Of a stretch of DNA of 64,000 nucleotides, positions 1-9,030 are shown piece by piece. Position numbers and translations under genes: made by a program. Below the pieces are notes generated by a model. It did not search any database and was not told the DNA's origin. It saw only the letters and a program-made list of their open reading frames with translations. The stretch comes from CAVSJA01 sp963728145 (GTDB taxonomy: Bacteria; Bacteroidota; Bacteroidia; Chitinophagales; Chitinophagaceae). Each line of letters begins with the position of its first letter. Within the stretch, counting starts at the first letter, position 1. The stretch spans positions 372,001 to 436,000 of the forward strand of contig CAVSJA010000008.1 in NCBI GenBank assembly GCA_963728145.1, read 5' to 3'.

Positions 1-40
1 CTAAGCCCAATATAAAATCTCCAATATCAAATATGCAATA

Positions 41-75
41 AAAAAAAGCCCCGATGTGGAAACATCCGGGCTTTT
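41..75 (-). terminator. Intrinsic terminator downstream of hppA
   Basis: On the minus strand AAAAGCCCGGATGT pairs with ACATCGGGGCTTTT across a short loop and is followed by a run of seven T. It lies about 120 bases past the hppA stop and is the natural end of that transcript. One bulged base is present in the stem. Confidence 0.7.
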
Positions 76-192
76 GGTATTTGGTATGATTTAGTGCCTG
101 TGTAAGGCGCAAATATATTCAATGCATTTTCGTCGCCGGGGGTTATTTGGAGTTACTAAGTGTTTTCCCATAGCGTGACTAAAAACAATTAA

Positions 193-2411
193 TCAATGCT
201 TTTGAAGGAGCGCAGTTGAGTTATTGTTGGGCTTCCATTCGATCTTCTTTTGATCCATATTGTGAACCTCTGGCTTTGTATTAAACATCTCAGCAAGGGT
301 TGGAGCGATCACCAGAGAAACAATCGACATCAATTTGATAAGAATATTCATTGAAGGTCCTGAAGTATCTTTGAAAGGATCACCAACGGTATCACCTGTT
401 ACCGATGCTTTGTGTGGTTCTGATTTTTTATAAAACATTTCACCATTGATCTCAACTCCTTTTTCAAATGATTTTTTTGCATTATCCCATGCACCACCGG
501 CATTGTTCTGGAACATTCCCATCAATACACCACTAACTGTAGCACCGGCAAGAAAACCACCTAATGCTTCAGGTCCGAGACCAGGTAAAACCAATAATCA
601 GAGGTGAGATGATTGCAATTGCACCAGGCAACATCATTTTTTTAATAGAAGCCTCAGTAGAGATCGCAACGCATTTATCATATTCCGGTTTTCCTGTTCC
701 TTCCATGATTCCCGGAATGGTTTTGAACTGCCGGCGAACTTCTTCCACCATCGCCATCGCTGCTTCACCAACTGCACGTATAGCCAAGTGAAGAAAATAT
801 AAAAGGGATCATTCCACCAACAAACAAGCGAGGCAAGTACATCTGCCTTATAAATATCAATACCATCAATTCCTGCAACACCAACAAATGCAGCAAACAA
901 AGCCAAGTGCAGTTAATGCTGCAGAAGCAATGGCAAAACCTTTACCTGTTGCAGCAGTAGTGTTACCTACTGCATCCAGTACATCTGTTTTTTCACGAAC
1001 TTCTTTTGGCAATTCACTCATTTCGGCAATACCACCTGCATTATCTGCAATCGGACCAAATGCATCAATTGCCAATTGCATTGCAGTTGTTGCCATCATA
1101 CCTGCAGCAGCAATTGCAACACCATATAAACCTGCACATTCATAAGAACCCCAGATACCGCTGCCAAGAACAAGGATGGGAAGAAATGTAGATTCCATAC
1201 CTACTGCCAGACCACCAATTACATTGGTTGCATGACCTGTTGACGATTGACGTATTATAGATCGTACAGGGCGTTTACCCATTGCAGTATAATATTCTGT
1301 GATAATGCTCATTAATGTACCTACCAGCAAGCCCAACTCCAATAGCACCTAAAACACCCCATTTGGTAAACTCATGACCACGAAGTGATCATCGTTTCAG
1401 GCAAGATATAATAAACAAGACCAACTGATGCAATTGCGGTTAATACAATTGAACCCCAGTTACCCATATTCAATGCCTTCTGTACATTATCTGTATTGAT
1501 ACCTGCTGTATCACTGATCCGCACAAACCAGGTACCTACAATTGAAAATATAATACCAACACCTGCAATCAGCATTGGTAATAATATCGGAGACAAGTCC
1601 ACCAAACATCATCTACTGCAATATGGTTTCCTGACCCAATACCATCGTTGCCAGAACAGTTGCTACATAAGATCCAAATAAGTCAGCACCCATTCCCGCA
1701 ACATCACCCACATTATCTCCAACGTTATCTGCAATGGTAGCAGGGTTACGCGGATCATCTTCAGGAATACCGGCTTCTACTTTACCTACCAGGTCAGCAC
1801 CAACGTCGGCAGCCTTTGTATAAATACCACCACCAACACGGGCAAACAGTGCAATGGATTCAGCTCCCAGCGAAAAACCGGTCAATACTTCAATGGTCTG
1901 CACCATTTCAGTCCGCTTTAACCGCGAGCATCGGGAGCAAACATCATGTTTTAGGATTATAAATAAACCACCCAGCCCTAATACAGCCAGACCGGCAACT
2001 CCGAGGCCCATTACTGAACCACCGGTAAACGAAACATTCAATGCCTTGCTCAAGACTGGTACGGGCAGCCTGTGCTGTACGCACATTGGCTTTTGTCGCA
2101 ACCTTCATTCCGATATATCCGGCAGTTGCACTGAATACGGCACCAATTACAAATGCAATTGCAATTGCCCAATGTGAATGGGGATTGGCGGATGCCATTA
2201 CAGCCAGCAATAGGGCAACAATTACAACAAAATATCCAAGAATCTTCCATTCAGCTTTCAGAAAAGCCATGGCACCTTCAGCGATGTAATTGCTGATCTC
2301 TTTCATGCGGTCTGTACCCGCATCCTGTTTTGAAACCCAATTGAATTTTACAAAAGTGTAAAGCAGACCAATAACGCCCATTACCGGAACCAGATAGATC
2401 AATTTGTCCAT
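193..2411 (-). pseudogene. hppA: Membrane-bound K+-stimulated pyrophosphatase, multiply frameshifted
   Basis: Ion-translocating inner-membrane pyrophosphatase that hydrolyses PPi and pumps H+ or Na+. The reading frame starts at 2411 (MDKLIYLVPV) and ends at 193, but it is split over all three frames. Family blocks seen in order are: TAQAARTSL; ALNVSFTGGSVMG; the substrate-binding stretch GIYTKAADVGADLVGKVE with DNVGDNVGDVAGMGADL; SIITEYYTAMGKRPV; IDAFGPIADNAGG; GNTTAATGKGFAIAS; and the C-terminal NAGGAWDNAKK with GDTVGDPFKDTSGP. The Ala after GNTTA, where K+-independent enzymes carry Lys, suggests the K+-dependent class. Frame changes fall near 2045, 1945, 1920, 1610 (several), 1375, 1338, 903, 815, 788 and 597, and most can be repaired by removing one base, often from a homopolymer. 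The protein between the breaks is fully family-like, so these are probably sequence errors rather than decay. A partner is not needed; the gene stands alone with its own terminator. Confidence 0.9.
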
Positions 2412-2444
2412 AAGCGTGTTTCTTGTCGTTGTTTTTAAGGGAGG

Positions 2445-2452
2445 CAAAAATA
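2445..2452 (-). promoter_or_regulatory. Possible -7 promoter element for hppA
   Basis: Read on the minus strand this is TATTTTTG, a match to the Bacteroidota -7 consensus TAnnTTTG, 33 bases upstream of the hppA ATG. No TTTG is seen 19 bases further upstream, so the -33 half is missing and the call is tentative. Confidence 0.4.
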
Positions 2453-2522
2453 GGGGAAAAGACCCGAAAATGCCTAAAAAGGCGGGTTTTTTGTCGCCCG
2501 GAAAATGTTGTAAACAAGAAAC

Positions 2523-5234
2523 TTATTGTTTGTTTGCGCTGTCCTTTTTCTTTTTCCTCATCAGGTTGTTGAGCAATCCTTTTCCTGCATCTTCCAGCTT
2601 CTTTTTGCTGTTATCGATTCCTCCTCCCGATTGTGTTGTATCCCTGGAAGCCAGCAACTGCTTTTTCAATTCATCCTGTGCATCTTTCACCAATTGCTTC
2701 TTCACTGACTCGACAGTATCCTTTACTGCTTTGGTTACTGCTTGCTTTGTACTATCGATTTTTTGTTTTGCGAAATCAGTAGCCTGTTTCTTTAGATCGT
2801 CTGCTAGTGTATTGGTTGTTTGTTTGAGGTCTGTCTTAATGGTAGGCTGCAAAAAGGTTCCACCCATTTTTACCTGGAAGGGAATGATATCTCCAACCTT
2901 CATTGGAACACCTTTACTATTAACCTGGGCGACCAGGTCGCTAACCATTTTATTTCCTTTTTCTCCCAGCATCTTTCTTGGCACTTTCAAATTGATGACA
3001 TAATCTATTGACTGATCGAAACCGTGCATGCCGCCAACTTCCATATCAATTCCTTTCACTGACATCTTGAAAGGCTTCACCATTACCTTTCCATTTTTGA
3101 ATTCGATATAGTTCTTTACATCCCTCACGGAAATCTCATTCAATTCATTTACCTGTATCGATTGAGCAAGCTGTTCCAATGGTTTGAACTTTGCCAAAAA
3201 ACCCTGGATCAACAATAGATTACCATTACCAGTAAGCGAATTAAGATCGGGCATCATATTACCATCGAGCTTACCGGTAAAACTTAAGTGCGAGCTTAAT
3301 TTTCCGGCAATGAATTGTCCTGCCGGCATCAATTTTTGTACAGTATTGAATGCGTAAAAGGTCTTTTGTACATCCACGTCTTTCACATCATAAGTCAACG
3401 CGATATCAGGGTTCTTTTTATCTTCTTTGGTACTATATGAACCATTCACCTGGATCGATCCTTCAAGCGCTTGCCCTTTTACCTGGTTCAATTTGACAGT
3501 TTCATCAGCGATTTGCAGCGAGCCTGATAAATCCTGGATATCTACCTTATCGTAATGAACCTGGTCAACATTTGTATTCACGACAAATCGAATATTCCCC
3601 GGAACAACGAAAGGTTGAGAAGTTGAAGTAGTAGCCTGCTGACTTGTTGTGTCGGCTGACACAGTCATATAATCATCGAGGTTAACCTTATCTGCTTTTA
3701 TATTCATCACACCTTCCAATGGTTGGTTCTTCATTACATAAGCAAGCAGATTGTTTATCGTTCCATTAGCTTTGAAATTCGTTTTCCCGTAACGTCCATC
3801 CAGATTGCTGAGCGTAACATTCTTTGGATTGAATGAGGCCAGTAAAGAATTCAATGAAATACCATCGGGATAATCGTTCGAAACATAGATGAATTTCGAC
3901 AGATCAATTGTGCCGCCGGCATTGAATTTTTCGTATTGCTGTTTTTCAATTGCGTTAACCCGTCCCGAAACATTCAGGTCAGCGTTCAACAATCCTGCAA
4001 GTCTGGTTCCCTGTTCAAGTTTTACCAATTCTCCAATTCTTGAAAGATCAAGTTTTCCTTTTGCCGCAGCATCTATGAATGGATCGCTGATTGGATCCTT
4101 TACAAGAAGTCGGAAGTCGAATGGATCACTACCCAATTCGACATGTCCTTTTGGAATATCGATCACGGTATGATCTGTTATTCCATCGGGGTTATCAACT
4201 TTTACAACGAGATTAATATTCTTTACAGGTTTCGGAAGGTCCGGATACTGGAAGAATCCATTCTTTATATCGAGATTTAAACGATACGCAGGTATTTGCG
4301 TATTGCTATAAATTCCTTTCACAAATCCGTTGAATACTGCTTCTCCACTTGTTTTTATTGATGCAAAATCTTTTTGATATACTGAAGGAATAAGCGACAA
4401 AATATTTTTAAACTCAGTAGACGGAGCATCGAAACTGATATCCATATTGTATACGCTGTCATTAATCAATTGGAAAAAACCACCGGAGGAGATCTTCAGA
4501 TTATTTAAGCTGATCTTATCGGTTTTGAAGCTATACTTGTTTGCTCTCGTGTCCACTTCCACATCTAAATCTATAGATGTTTTGGTTTTGGCAAGATAGG
4601 GGATACCTCCATAATTAAAAGTTATTTCGTCAGCACTGGTTTTAGTAACCAGGGTAAATAAATCTGAAGTGAAATCACCATTTCCTTCGTGTTCGAGGTT
4701 GACGATTTCTGTACTCATATTTCCAGCCTCATCACGGTATTCAAGATATCCGTTGTGGATGGCGTATCCTTGCAGGTTAAGTTGAAAGGGTTTTGATTCG
4801 GTTGCTTCAGTAGTTTGCGCTGCTGAATCTTCCTTCATGATATCCCAGTTGGCCGTTCCATCTTTCAGTACGATCGCATGAATTCTCGGTTCATCAATAA
4901 CGATAGAATAGATCTTCATATCCTTTTGCCGGATCACGCTCATGATGTCAAGCGCCAGGTCTATCTTTTTCGCGTGGATAAGGGTATCAGACGCAAACTG
5001 GTCCAAACCGATCACCTGCAAACCTTCCAGGGCAACCGCAACTTTCGGAAAGGAGCGGAAGAAGGAAATATCTACATCGGAAAAATCCGTCTTCGCATTA
5101 AGGGTTTTATTTACCTCGGATTTGACAAGGTTTAGGATCTGCTTTTCGAAAATGAAGGGAGCTGCGAATAAAATTCCGATCAACAGGATAAGGGTAATTC
5201 CAGTGATCTTGAGGATCCTTTTGAATTTTTTCAT
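2523..5234 (-). CDS. AsmA family protein
   Basis: A 903-residue envelope protein of the AsmA superfamily, which in Gram-negative bacteria is linked to outer-membrane assembly and lipid homeostasis between the two membranes. An N-terminal transmembrane anchor (about residues 7-28) is followed by the typical AsmA start, with VDISFFRSFPKVAVALEGLQ near residues 53-72, then a long beta-rich body of repeated periplasmic strands. The AsmA C-terminal block (about residues 600-800) contains GMDMEVGG-like sequence and a conserved amphipathic stretch. The last 100 residues are Lys/Gln/Asp-rich and likely helical. The start is the only sensible one, directly before the hydrophobic anchor. It is transcribed alone, 112 bases upstream of hppA on the same strand. 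The exact physiological role of this paralogue is not determinable from sequence. Confidence 0.85.
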   Translation of the reverse strand: MKKFKRILKITGITLILLIGILFAAPFIFEKQILNLVKSEVNKTLNAKTDFSDVDISFFRSFPKVAVALEGLQVIGLDQFASDTLIHAKKIDLALDIMSVIRQKDMKIYSIVIDEPRIHAIVLKDGTANWDIMKEDSAAQTTEATESKPFQLNLQGYAIHNGYLEYRDEAGNMSTEIVNLEHEGNGDFTSDLFTLVTKTSADEITFNYGGIPYLAKTKTSIDLDVEVDTRANKYSFKTDKISLNNLKISSGGFFQLINDSVYNMDISFDAPSTEFKNILSLIPSVYQKDFASIKTSGEAVFNGFVKGIYSNTQIPAYRLNLDIKNGFFQYPDLPKPVKNINLVVKVDNPDGITDHTVIDIPKGHVELGSDPFDFRLLVKDPISDPFIDAAAKGKLDLSRIGELVKLEQGTRLAGLLNADLNVSGRVNAIEKQQYEKFNAGGTIDLSKFIYVSNDYPDGISLNSLLASFNPKNVTLSNLDGRYGKTNFKANGTINNLLAYVMKNQPLEGVMNIKADKVNLDDYMTVSADTTSQQATTSTSQPFVVPGNIRFVVNTNVDQVHYDKVDIQDLSGSLQIADETVKLNQVKGQALEGSIQVNGSYSTKEDKKNPDIALTYDVKDVDVQKTFYAFNTVQKLMPAGQFIAGKLSSHLSFTGKLDGNMMPDLNSLTGNGNLLLIQGFLAKFKPLEQLAQSIQVNELNEISVRDVKNYIEFKNGKVMVKPFKMSVKGIDMEVGGMHGFDQSIDYVINLKVPRKMLGEKGNKMVSDLVAQVNSKGVPMKVGDIIPFQVKMGGTFLQPTIKTDLKQTTNTLADDLKKQATDFAKQKIDSTKQAVTKAVKDTVESVKKQLVKDAQDELKKQLLASRDTTQSGGGIDNSKKKLEDAGKGLLNNLMRKKKKDSANKQ

Positions 5235-5310
5235 GTCAGTTCAGGTTGATTTTTCACAGGTATTCTAGTAATCAGCCGCTTATATCCAGCGCAATGCTTA
5301 TTTTGCAAAT

Positions 5311-5898
5311 ATGACGCCAGAAAGAAGGCAAAAGCTTTTGGCCGTCCTTCATAAACGGCAGAACGACCTGACTGTTGTGTTAGAAAATGTGTTTGATCCC
5401 CACAATATATCGGCCGTCATGCGCAGTTGCGATGCGGTAGGGATCCAGGAGGTTTATGTGCTGAATACCCGCATACCCCTCCACAAAAAATGGGGAGCCA
5501 GAAGTTCATCCAGTGCCGCCAAATGGCTATCCATTTATCAGTTTGAAGATGCCGCAGAATGTTTTAACGAACTGCGTAAGAAATATTCCCGTATACTTAC
5601 CACGCACCTGGCAAACGGCGCGTCTGATCTGTATTCACTTAACCTTACCCAATCAGTGGCCCTGGTTTTCGGTAATGAACACTCGGGGGTAAGCGAAGAG
5701 ATCATTAAACTGGCTGATGGTAATTTTGTAATACCTCAGTCAGGCATAATCAGATCGCTGAATATTTCGGTTGCCTGTGCGGTGACCTTGTATGAAGCAT
5801 TCAGGCAAAAAAGAAATGCAGGGCATTATGATCAGGCGAAAATGAATGGAAAGCAGATGGAGGGGTTGTTGGAGGAATGGGGGCTGGTGGAAGAATAG
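5311..5898 (+). CDS. TrmH-family tRNA/rRNA 2'-O-methyltransferase
   Basis: SpoU/TrmH-type SPOUT methyltransferase of 195 residues that transfers a methyl group from SAM to a ribose 2'-OH, most likely on tRNA. All three family motifs are present: NISAVMRSC (residues 32-40, with the catalytic Arg), VFGNEHSGVSEE (about 119-130) and IPQSGIIRSLNISVA (about 142-156), the last forming the SAM-binding trefoil knot. The length and C-terminal tail resemble tRNA (guanosine-2'-O)-methyltransferase TrmH (Gm18) more than the larger RlmB proteins, but rRNA as a target cannot be excluded. It is divergent from the AsmA gene. The stop codon TAG is itself part of the GCAATAGG repeat that follows. Confidence 0.88.
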   Translation: MTPERRQKLLAVLHKRQNDLTVVLENVFDPHNISAVMRSCDAVGIQEVYVLNTRIPLHKKWGARSSSSAAKWLSIYQFEDAAECFNELRKKYSRILTTHLANGASDLYSLNLTQSVALVFGNEHSGVSEEIIKLADGNFVIPQSGIIRSLNISVACAVTLYEAFRQKRNAGHYDQAKMNGKQMEGLLEEWGLVEE

Positions 5899-5977
5899 GC
5901 AATGGGCAATAGGCAATAGGCAAATTGCAGAGACCCAATAACAATAATTAATAATCAATAATCAATAATCAATAATT
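5896..5977. repeat. GCAATRG and AATAATC tandem repeats between trmH-like and thioredoxin genes
   Basis: The gap opens with TAGGCAATGGGCAATAGGC, in which the first TAG is the stop of the upstream gene, and closes with about five AATAATC-type 7-base units ending directly at the next GTG start codon. Both unit types recur elsewhere in the window. Confidence 0.85.
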
Positions 5978-6466
5978 GTGGCATCATTAGCGAGATCATT
6001 ATTAATAACGTTCTTAGTAGCATTTGCATTTTCAACTAATGCACAGGAAATAAAAAAAGCAAAGATCGAAGATGTAGTTGCTTACATTAAGAAAAGTGAT
6101 CGGCCGCAGGTGGTGAGTTTTTGGGCGACATGGTGTGTTCCATGTATACACGAGATTCCATGGTTGCAGGCAGCGGTTGAAAAATATCCGGATAAGAATC
6201 CGGAACTGGTTTTGATCAGTATGGATTTCAGTGAAGACTATAAAAAGATCGCCGAGTTTGTAAAGAAAAAGGGTTTCAGAGCAACATTTTTCTGGCTTGA
6301 TGAAACAAATGCAGATCATTTTTGCCCTATGATCGATCCAAAATGGGAAGGTGGAATTCCGGCAACGCTACTCATCTACAATAAAAAAAATTATAGGAAA
6401 TTCTTTGATCGACAAATGACCGAAGTGCAGGTAGATATTGAGGTGAAAGCGTTGGTCGGGAATTAG
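5978..6466 (+). CDS. Thioredoxin-like TlpA/ResA-type protein
   Basis: Exported thiol-disulfide oxidoreductase of 162 residues. A signal peptide ends at about STNAQ (residues 19-23), followed by a thioredoxin fold with VVSFWATWCVPCIHEIPWL. The active-site cysteines are C53 and C56. The remaining sequence keeps the thioredoxin cis-Pro segment (GGIPATLLI). Such proteins keep c-type cytochrome or other periplasmic cysteines reduced. The GTG start at 5978 is chosen because it precedes the signal peptide and no in-frame ATG lies nearby. Its leader consists almost wholly of the AATAATC repeat. The stop codon lies in another inverted repeat, GGGAATTAGGAATTGGG. Confidence 0.85.
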   Translation: MASLARSLLITFLVAFAFSTNAQEIKKAKIEDVVAYIKKSDRPQVVSFWATWCVPCIHEIPWLQAAVEKYPDKNPELVLISMDFSEDYKKIAEFVKKKGFRATFFWLDETNADHFCPMIDPKWEGGIPATLLIYNKKNYRKFFDRQMTEVQVDIEVKALVGN

Positions 6467-6567
6467 GAATTGGGGGTTTGGGAATTGGGACAATCAAACA
6501 ACATCTATGTATTTTCAATTGAATCCCTAGTCCCTAATTCCCAATTACCAATTCCCAATTCCTAATT
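6458..6567. repeat. Inverted repeat of AATTGGGA units overlapping a stop codon
   Basis: Left arm (6458-6490) is built from GGAATTAGG/GGAATTGGG words. The right arm (about 6523-6567) carries the complementary CCCAATTACC/TCCCAATTCC words. The TAG stop of the upstream gene lies inside the left arm, and the right arm ends eight bases before the pcm start codon. Confidence 0.8.
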
Positions 6568-6575
6568 TTGCCCTA

Positions 6576-7232
6576 ATGAGAACTTTCGAAGATACTTACC
6601 GCCATAAAGGCTTGCGACAACAACTGGTGAATTCCCTAAGACAGAAAGGTATAACAGATGAGCGGCTGCTGGAAGCCATCAACAATATTCCCCGCCACTT
6701 TTTTCTTGATTCAGCTTTTGATAAGGTTGCCTATGAGGATAAGGCATTTCCTATAGCCGAGGGTCAAACGATTTCACAACCCTATACGGTCGCGTATCAA
6801 ACGCAATTGCTCGAGGTAAAGTCCTTTGAAAAGGTTTTAGAGATTGGTACAGGAAGCGGATATCAATCAATCGTGCTTGCAGAAATGGGTGCGCAGGTTT
6901 ATACTATTGAGCGGCAAAAAAAATTATTTGACGAACATAGAAAATTCATTCTTCGCAATAGATATCCCAATATCAAGTATTTTTTTGGAGATGGATTCGA
7001 AGGGTTACCAACCTATGCTCCCTTCGATAAAGTAATCGTTACCGCAGCCGCTCCATTTCTTCCTCCCAAATTATTAGAACAACTTCGTACGGGTGGTAAA
7101 ATGGTAATTCCGGTTGGCGAAGGCACTGTACAACGAATGCTTCGCGTTACAAAAGAACCGGGTGGAATTCTTAAAGAAGAAACATTTGATAATTTTTCTT
7201 TTGTACCGATGATTGAAGGGCGGAACAACTGA
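6576..7232 (+). CDS. pcm: Protein-L-isoaspartate O-methyltransferase
   Basis: Repair enzyme that methylates L-isoaspartyl residues in damaged proteins using SAM, 218 residues, cytosolic. Visible signatures are IPRHFF (residues 38-43), the substrate-binding block AFPIAEGQTISQPYTVA (about 57-73), the SAM-binding motif VLEIGTGSGYQS (87-98), an acidic residue at the end of strand 2 (YTIERQ), and the C-terminal GGKMVIPVGEG. The length is that of the normal family. The ATG at 6576 sits after the inverted repeat. The last codons and the TGA stop (GGCGGAACAACTGAACAAC) run into the GAACAG repeat array that follows. Confidence 0.95.
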   Translation: MRTFEDTYRHKGLRQQLVNSLRQKGITDERLLEAINNIPRHFFLDSAFDKVAYEDKAFPIAEGQTISQPYTVAYQTQLLEVKSFEKVLEIGTGSGYQSIVLAEMGAQVYTIERQKKLFDEHRKFILRNRYPNIKYFFGDGFEGLPTYAPFDKVIVTAAAPFLPPKLLEQLRTGGKMVIPVGEGTVQRMLRVTKEPGGILKEETFDNFSFVPMIEGRNN

Positions 7233-7372
7233 ACAACTGAACAGAAGAACAGCAGAACAGCAGAACAGTAGAACAGTAGAACAGTGAAAGCAGAACAGCA
7301 GAACAGTAGAACAGTAGAACAGTATAGCGGTAATCCTTATCAACCCTGTCAACCCTGTCAACCAATTAACTC
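7215..7372. repeat. GAACAGYA tandem array followed by GTTGACAGG units
   Basis: About a dozen 8-base units of the type GAACAGCA/GAACAGTA run from the pcm stop codon to about 7322. They are followed by CAACCCTGT units that reach the TAA stop of the convergent hydrolase gene. The same GAACAG unit recurs at 48.9 kb. Confidence 0.9.
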
Positions 7373-8211
7373 AAGAATTCGAGAACTTTCTTCACCACCA
7401 TGTTCTCTCGATAGACCCGGCGGTGGCCGAGTCCTTTGGTGAAGACAAATTCGATGTTTGATGGATTCTCGTTCTTCAGTTTCAATACATCAGAAAGTGG
7501 AGTCACGTCATCATCTTCATCATGAATCCAGAGCACGGTTGATCGAATATTCTTCATTGCTCTTCTGATGCTATAGTGATCCGGCGATACGCCACCTTTT
7601 TCGTAGATGAGTTTGTCAAATTCTTTTCGAACCTCTCCATCCAGATCAACAATACGGAAGAAAGAATCGATAGCAGTAATGGTTTCTGTTGCAGGGGCGA
7701 TCAAAACTGATTTGATGGTTTCATCGTGCGGAATGGTTTCGAGAAAATGGGAGAGGGCGAGTCCGCCAAAAGAATGCGCGAGATAAGCCTGGAAGGGCCC
7801 ATATAGCGTGTACACTTCACGGATGGCTTTTACATACAAAGGGAGATTGAGTTGTTTCCCATCCGATCTTCCATGTGCCGGTGCATCAAAAGCAACTACT
7901 TCATAGCCTTTGCGGATCAATGGAACGATATATCTGTCGAAATTCCTTGAATTGGATTCAAATCCATGTATGATAAGAACTTTTTGAGTATGATGATGAT
8001 TCCAGCGATTTCCTTTAATGGTTAGTCCATCTAATTCAAAGGAGAGTTTTTCTCCTTTGTCAAAAATGGGCGGATTATACTTTTTCTGTTTACGAAAAGG
8101 CGTGCAGAATAATTGAAATGCTTTTTTTGCGGCTTTCTTCTTCGATACTACTGCAATAATATTAAGCTTTGCCCGAATATAGTTAAGCGCCAGTTTTTGT
8201 GCGAATTTCAT
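7366..8211 (-). CDS. Alpha/beta hydrolase
   Basis: Serine hydrolase of the alpha/beta fold, 281 residues with the start at 8211 (MKFAQKLALNY). Motifs in order are the oxyanion-hole segment LIIHGFESNSRNF, the strand EVVAFDAPAHGRSDG, the nucleophile elbow LAHSFGGLAL (Ser in an A-H-S-F-G context rather than the usual G-x-S-x-G), an acidic stretch DEDDDVTP that supplies Asp, and the catalytic His in KGLGHRRV. The substrate cannot be told; the closest general resemblance is to carboxylesterase-like or lysophospholipase-like proteins. An in-frame extension upstream exists but overlaps the divergent gene. The divergent neighbour starts only 26 bases away, so the two promoters must overlap the opposite genes. 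Confidence 0.8.
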   Translation of the reverse strand: MKFAQKLALNYIRAKLNIIAVVSKKKAAKKAFQLFCTPFRKQKKYNPPIFDKGEKLSFELDGLTIKGNRWNHHHTQKVLIIHGFESNSRNFDRYIVPLIRKGYEVVAFDAPAHGRSDGKQLNLPLYVKAIREVYTLYGPFQAYLAHSFGGLALSHFLETIPHDETIKSVLIAPATETITAIDSFFRIVDLDGEVRKEFDKLIYEKGGVSPDHYSIRRAMKNIRSTVLWIHDEDDDVTPLSDVLKLKNENPSNIEFVFTKGLGHRRVYRENMVVKKVLEFLS

Positions 8212-8237
8212 GGTTGAAATTAAATTATATTGCGCTA

Positions 8238-9002
8238 ATGCAGGTTGTATTGATCGGTGCGGGTAATACCGCAACTGTACTTGGACGAAAGATCCGCGAC
8301 GAAGGCCATGACATACTCCAGGTATGGAGTAGAAACCCTGTGCATGCAGATCAGCTTGCAAAAGAAATAAAAACTTCATCCGAAACATCTTTAAGAAAAT
8401 TAGCCAGGGCTGATATCTATATCATTGCCGTACCGGATGATGCTATTGCTGATATAGCCGGACAGGTCGAATTAAACAATCACCTCGTTGTACACACTGC
8501 GGGTTCCGTTTCAAAAAATGTATTGCAGAATGCCAGCCAAAATTTTGGCGTCCTTTATCCTTTGCAAAGCCTGAGAAAGGAAATGCCACTGGTTCCGGAA
8601 ATTCCTTTTCTTGTGGATGGGAATACCAATGATGATCTTACGTTGATCTTCGATTTTGCCAAAACGATTTCAACCCGGGTACGAGTGGCAAATGACGAGG
8701 AAAGAAAGGCGCTGCATCTCTCAGCAGTTATTGTAAGTAATTTTTCGAATCATCTGTATGCGCTTGCCGAGCAATACTGTAATAGTAGCAACACGGATTT
8801 TAGTTTATTGTATCCTTTGATCAACGAGGTTGCCGGGCGTATTGAATTTAAGTCACCATCTGAATTACAAACCGGACCTGCATTTCGCGGCGACATTGAC
8901 ACGATTCACAGCCATGAAGAACTACTGAAGACTTTCCCTGAAATAAAAAACCTGTATGCAAATTTTACTAAGAGCATACAGGATTTCTACAATAGGCAAT
9001 AG
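8238..9002 (+). CDS. Rossmann-like and DUF2520 domain protein
   Basis: A 254-residue NAD(P)-binding protein resembling pyrroline-5-carboxylate reductase and F420-type oxidoreductases. The N-terminal Rossmann motif is VVLIGAGNTATVLGR (residues 3-17), with IIAVPDDAIADIA near the end of the first half. The C-terminal helical DUF2520 half begins around VRVANDEERKALHLSAV. The substrate is unknown. The ATG at 8238 is preferred over an upstream codon that overlaps the divergent hydrolase start. The last three residues (NRQ) and the TAG stop are encoded by the AATAGGCAATAGGC repeat, a sign that the repeat has extended into the coding end. Confidence 0.85.
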   Translation: MQVVLIGAGNTATVLGRKIRDEGHDILQVWSRNPVHADQLAKEIKTSSETSLRKLARADIYIIAVPDDAIADIAGQVELNNHLVVHTAGSVSKNVLQNASQNFGVLYPLQSLRKEMPLVPEIPFLVDGNTNDDLTLIFDFAKTISTRVRVANDEERKALHLSAVIVSNFSNHLYALAEQYCNSSNTDFSLLYPLINEVAGRIEFKSPSELQTGPAFRGDIDTIHSHEELLKTFPEIKNLYANFTKSIQDFYNRQ

Positions 9003-9030
9003 GCAAGGCGCAAGCTATCAGGCAATAGTC
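8992..9030. repeat. AATAGGC repeat overlapping the DUF2520 stop codon
   Basis: The words AATAGGCAATAGGCAAGG and TCAGGCAATAG span the end of the gene. The second TAG is the stop codon. The unit is the same as at 5.9 kb and 39.1 kb. Confidence 0.75.

Noticed and set aside
564..2289. Several plus-strand open frames opposite hppA
   Set aside because: They mirror conserved pyrophosphatase codons and show no independent protein features.
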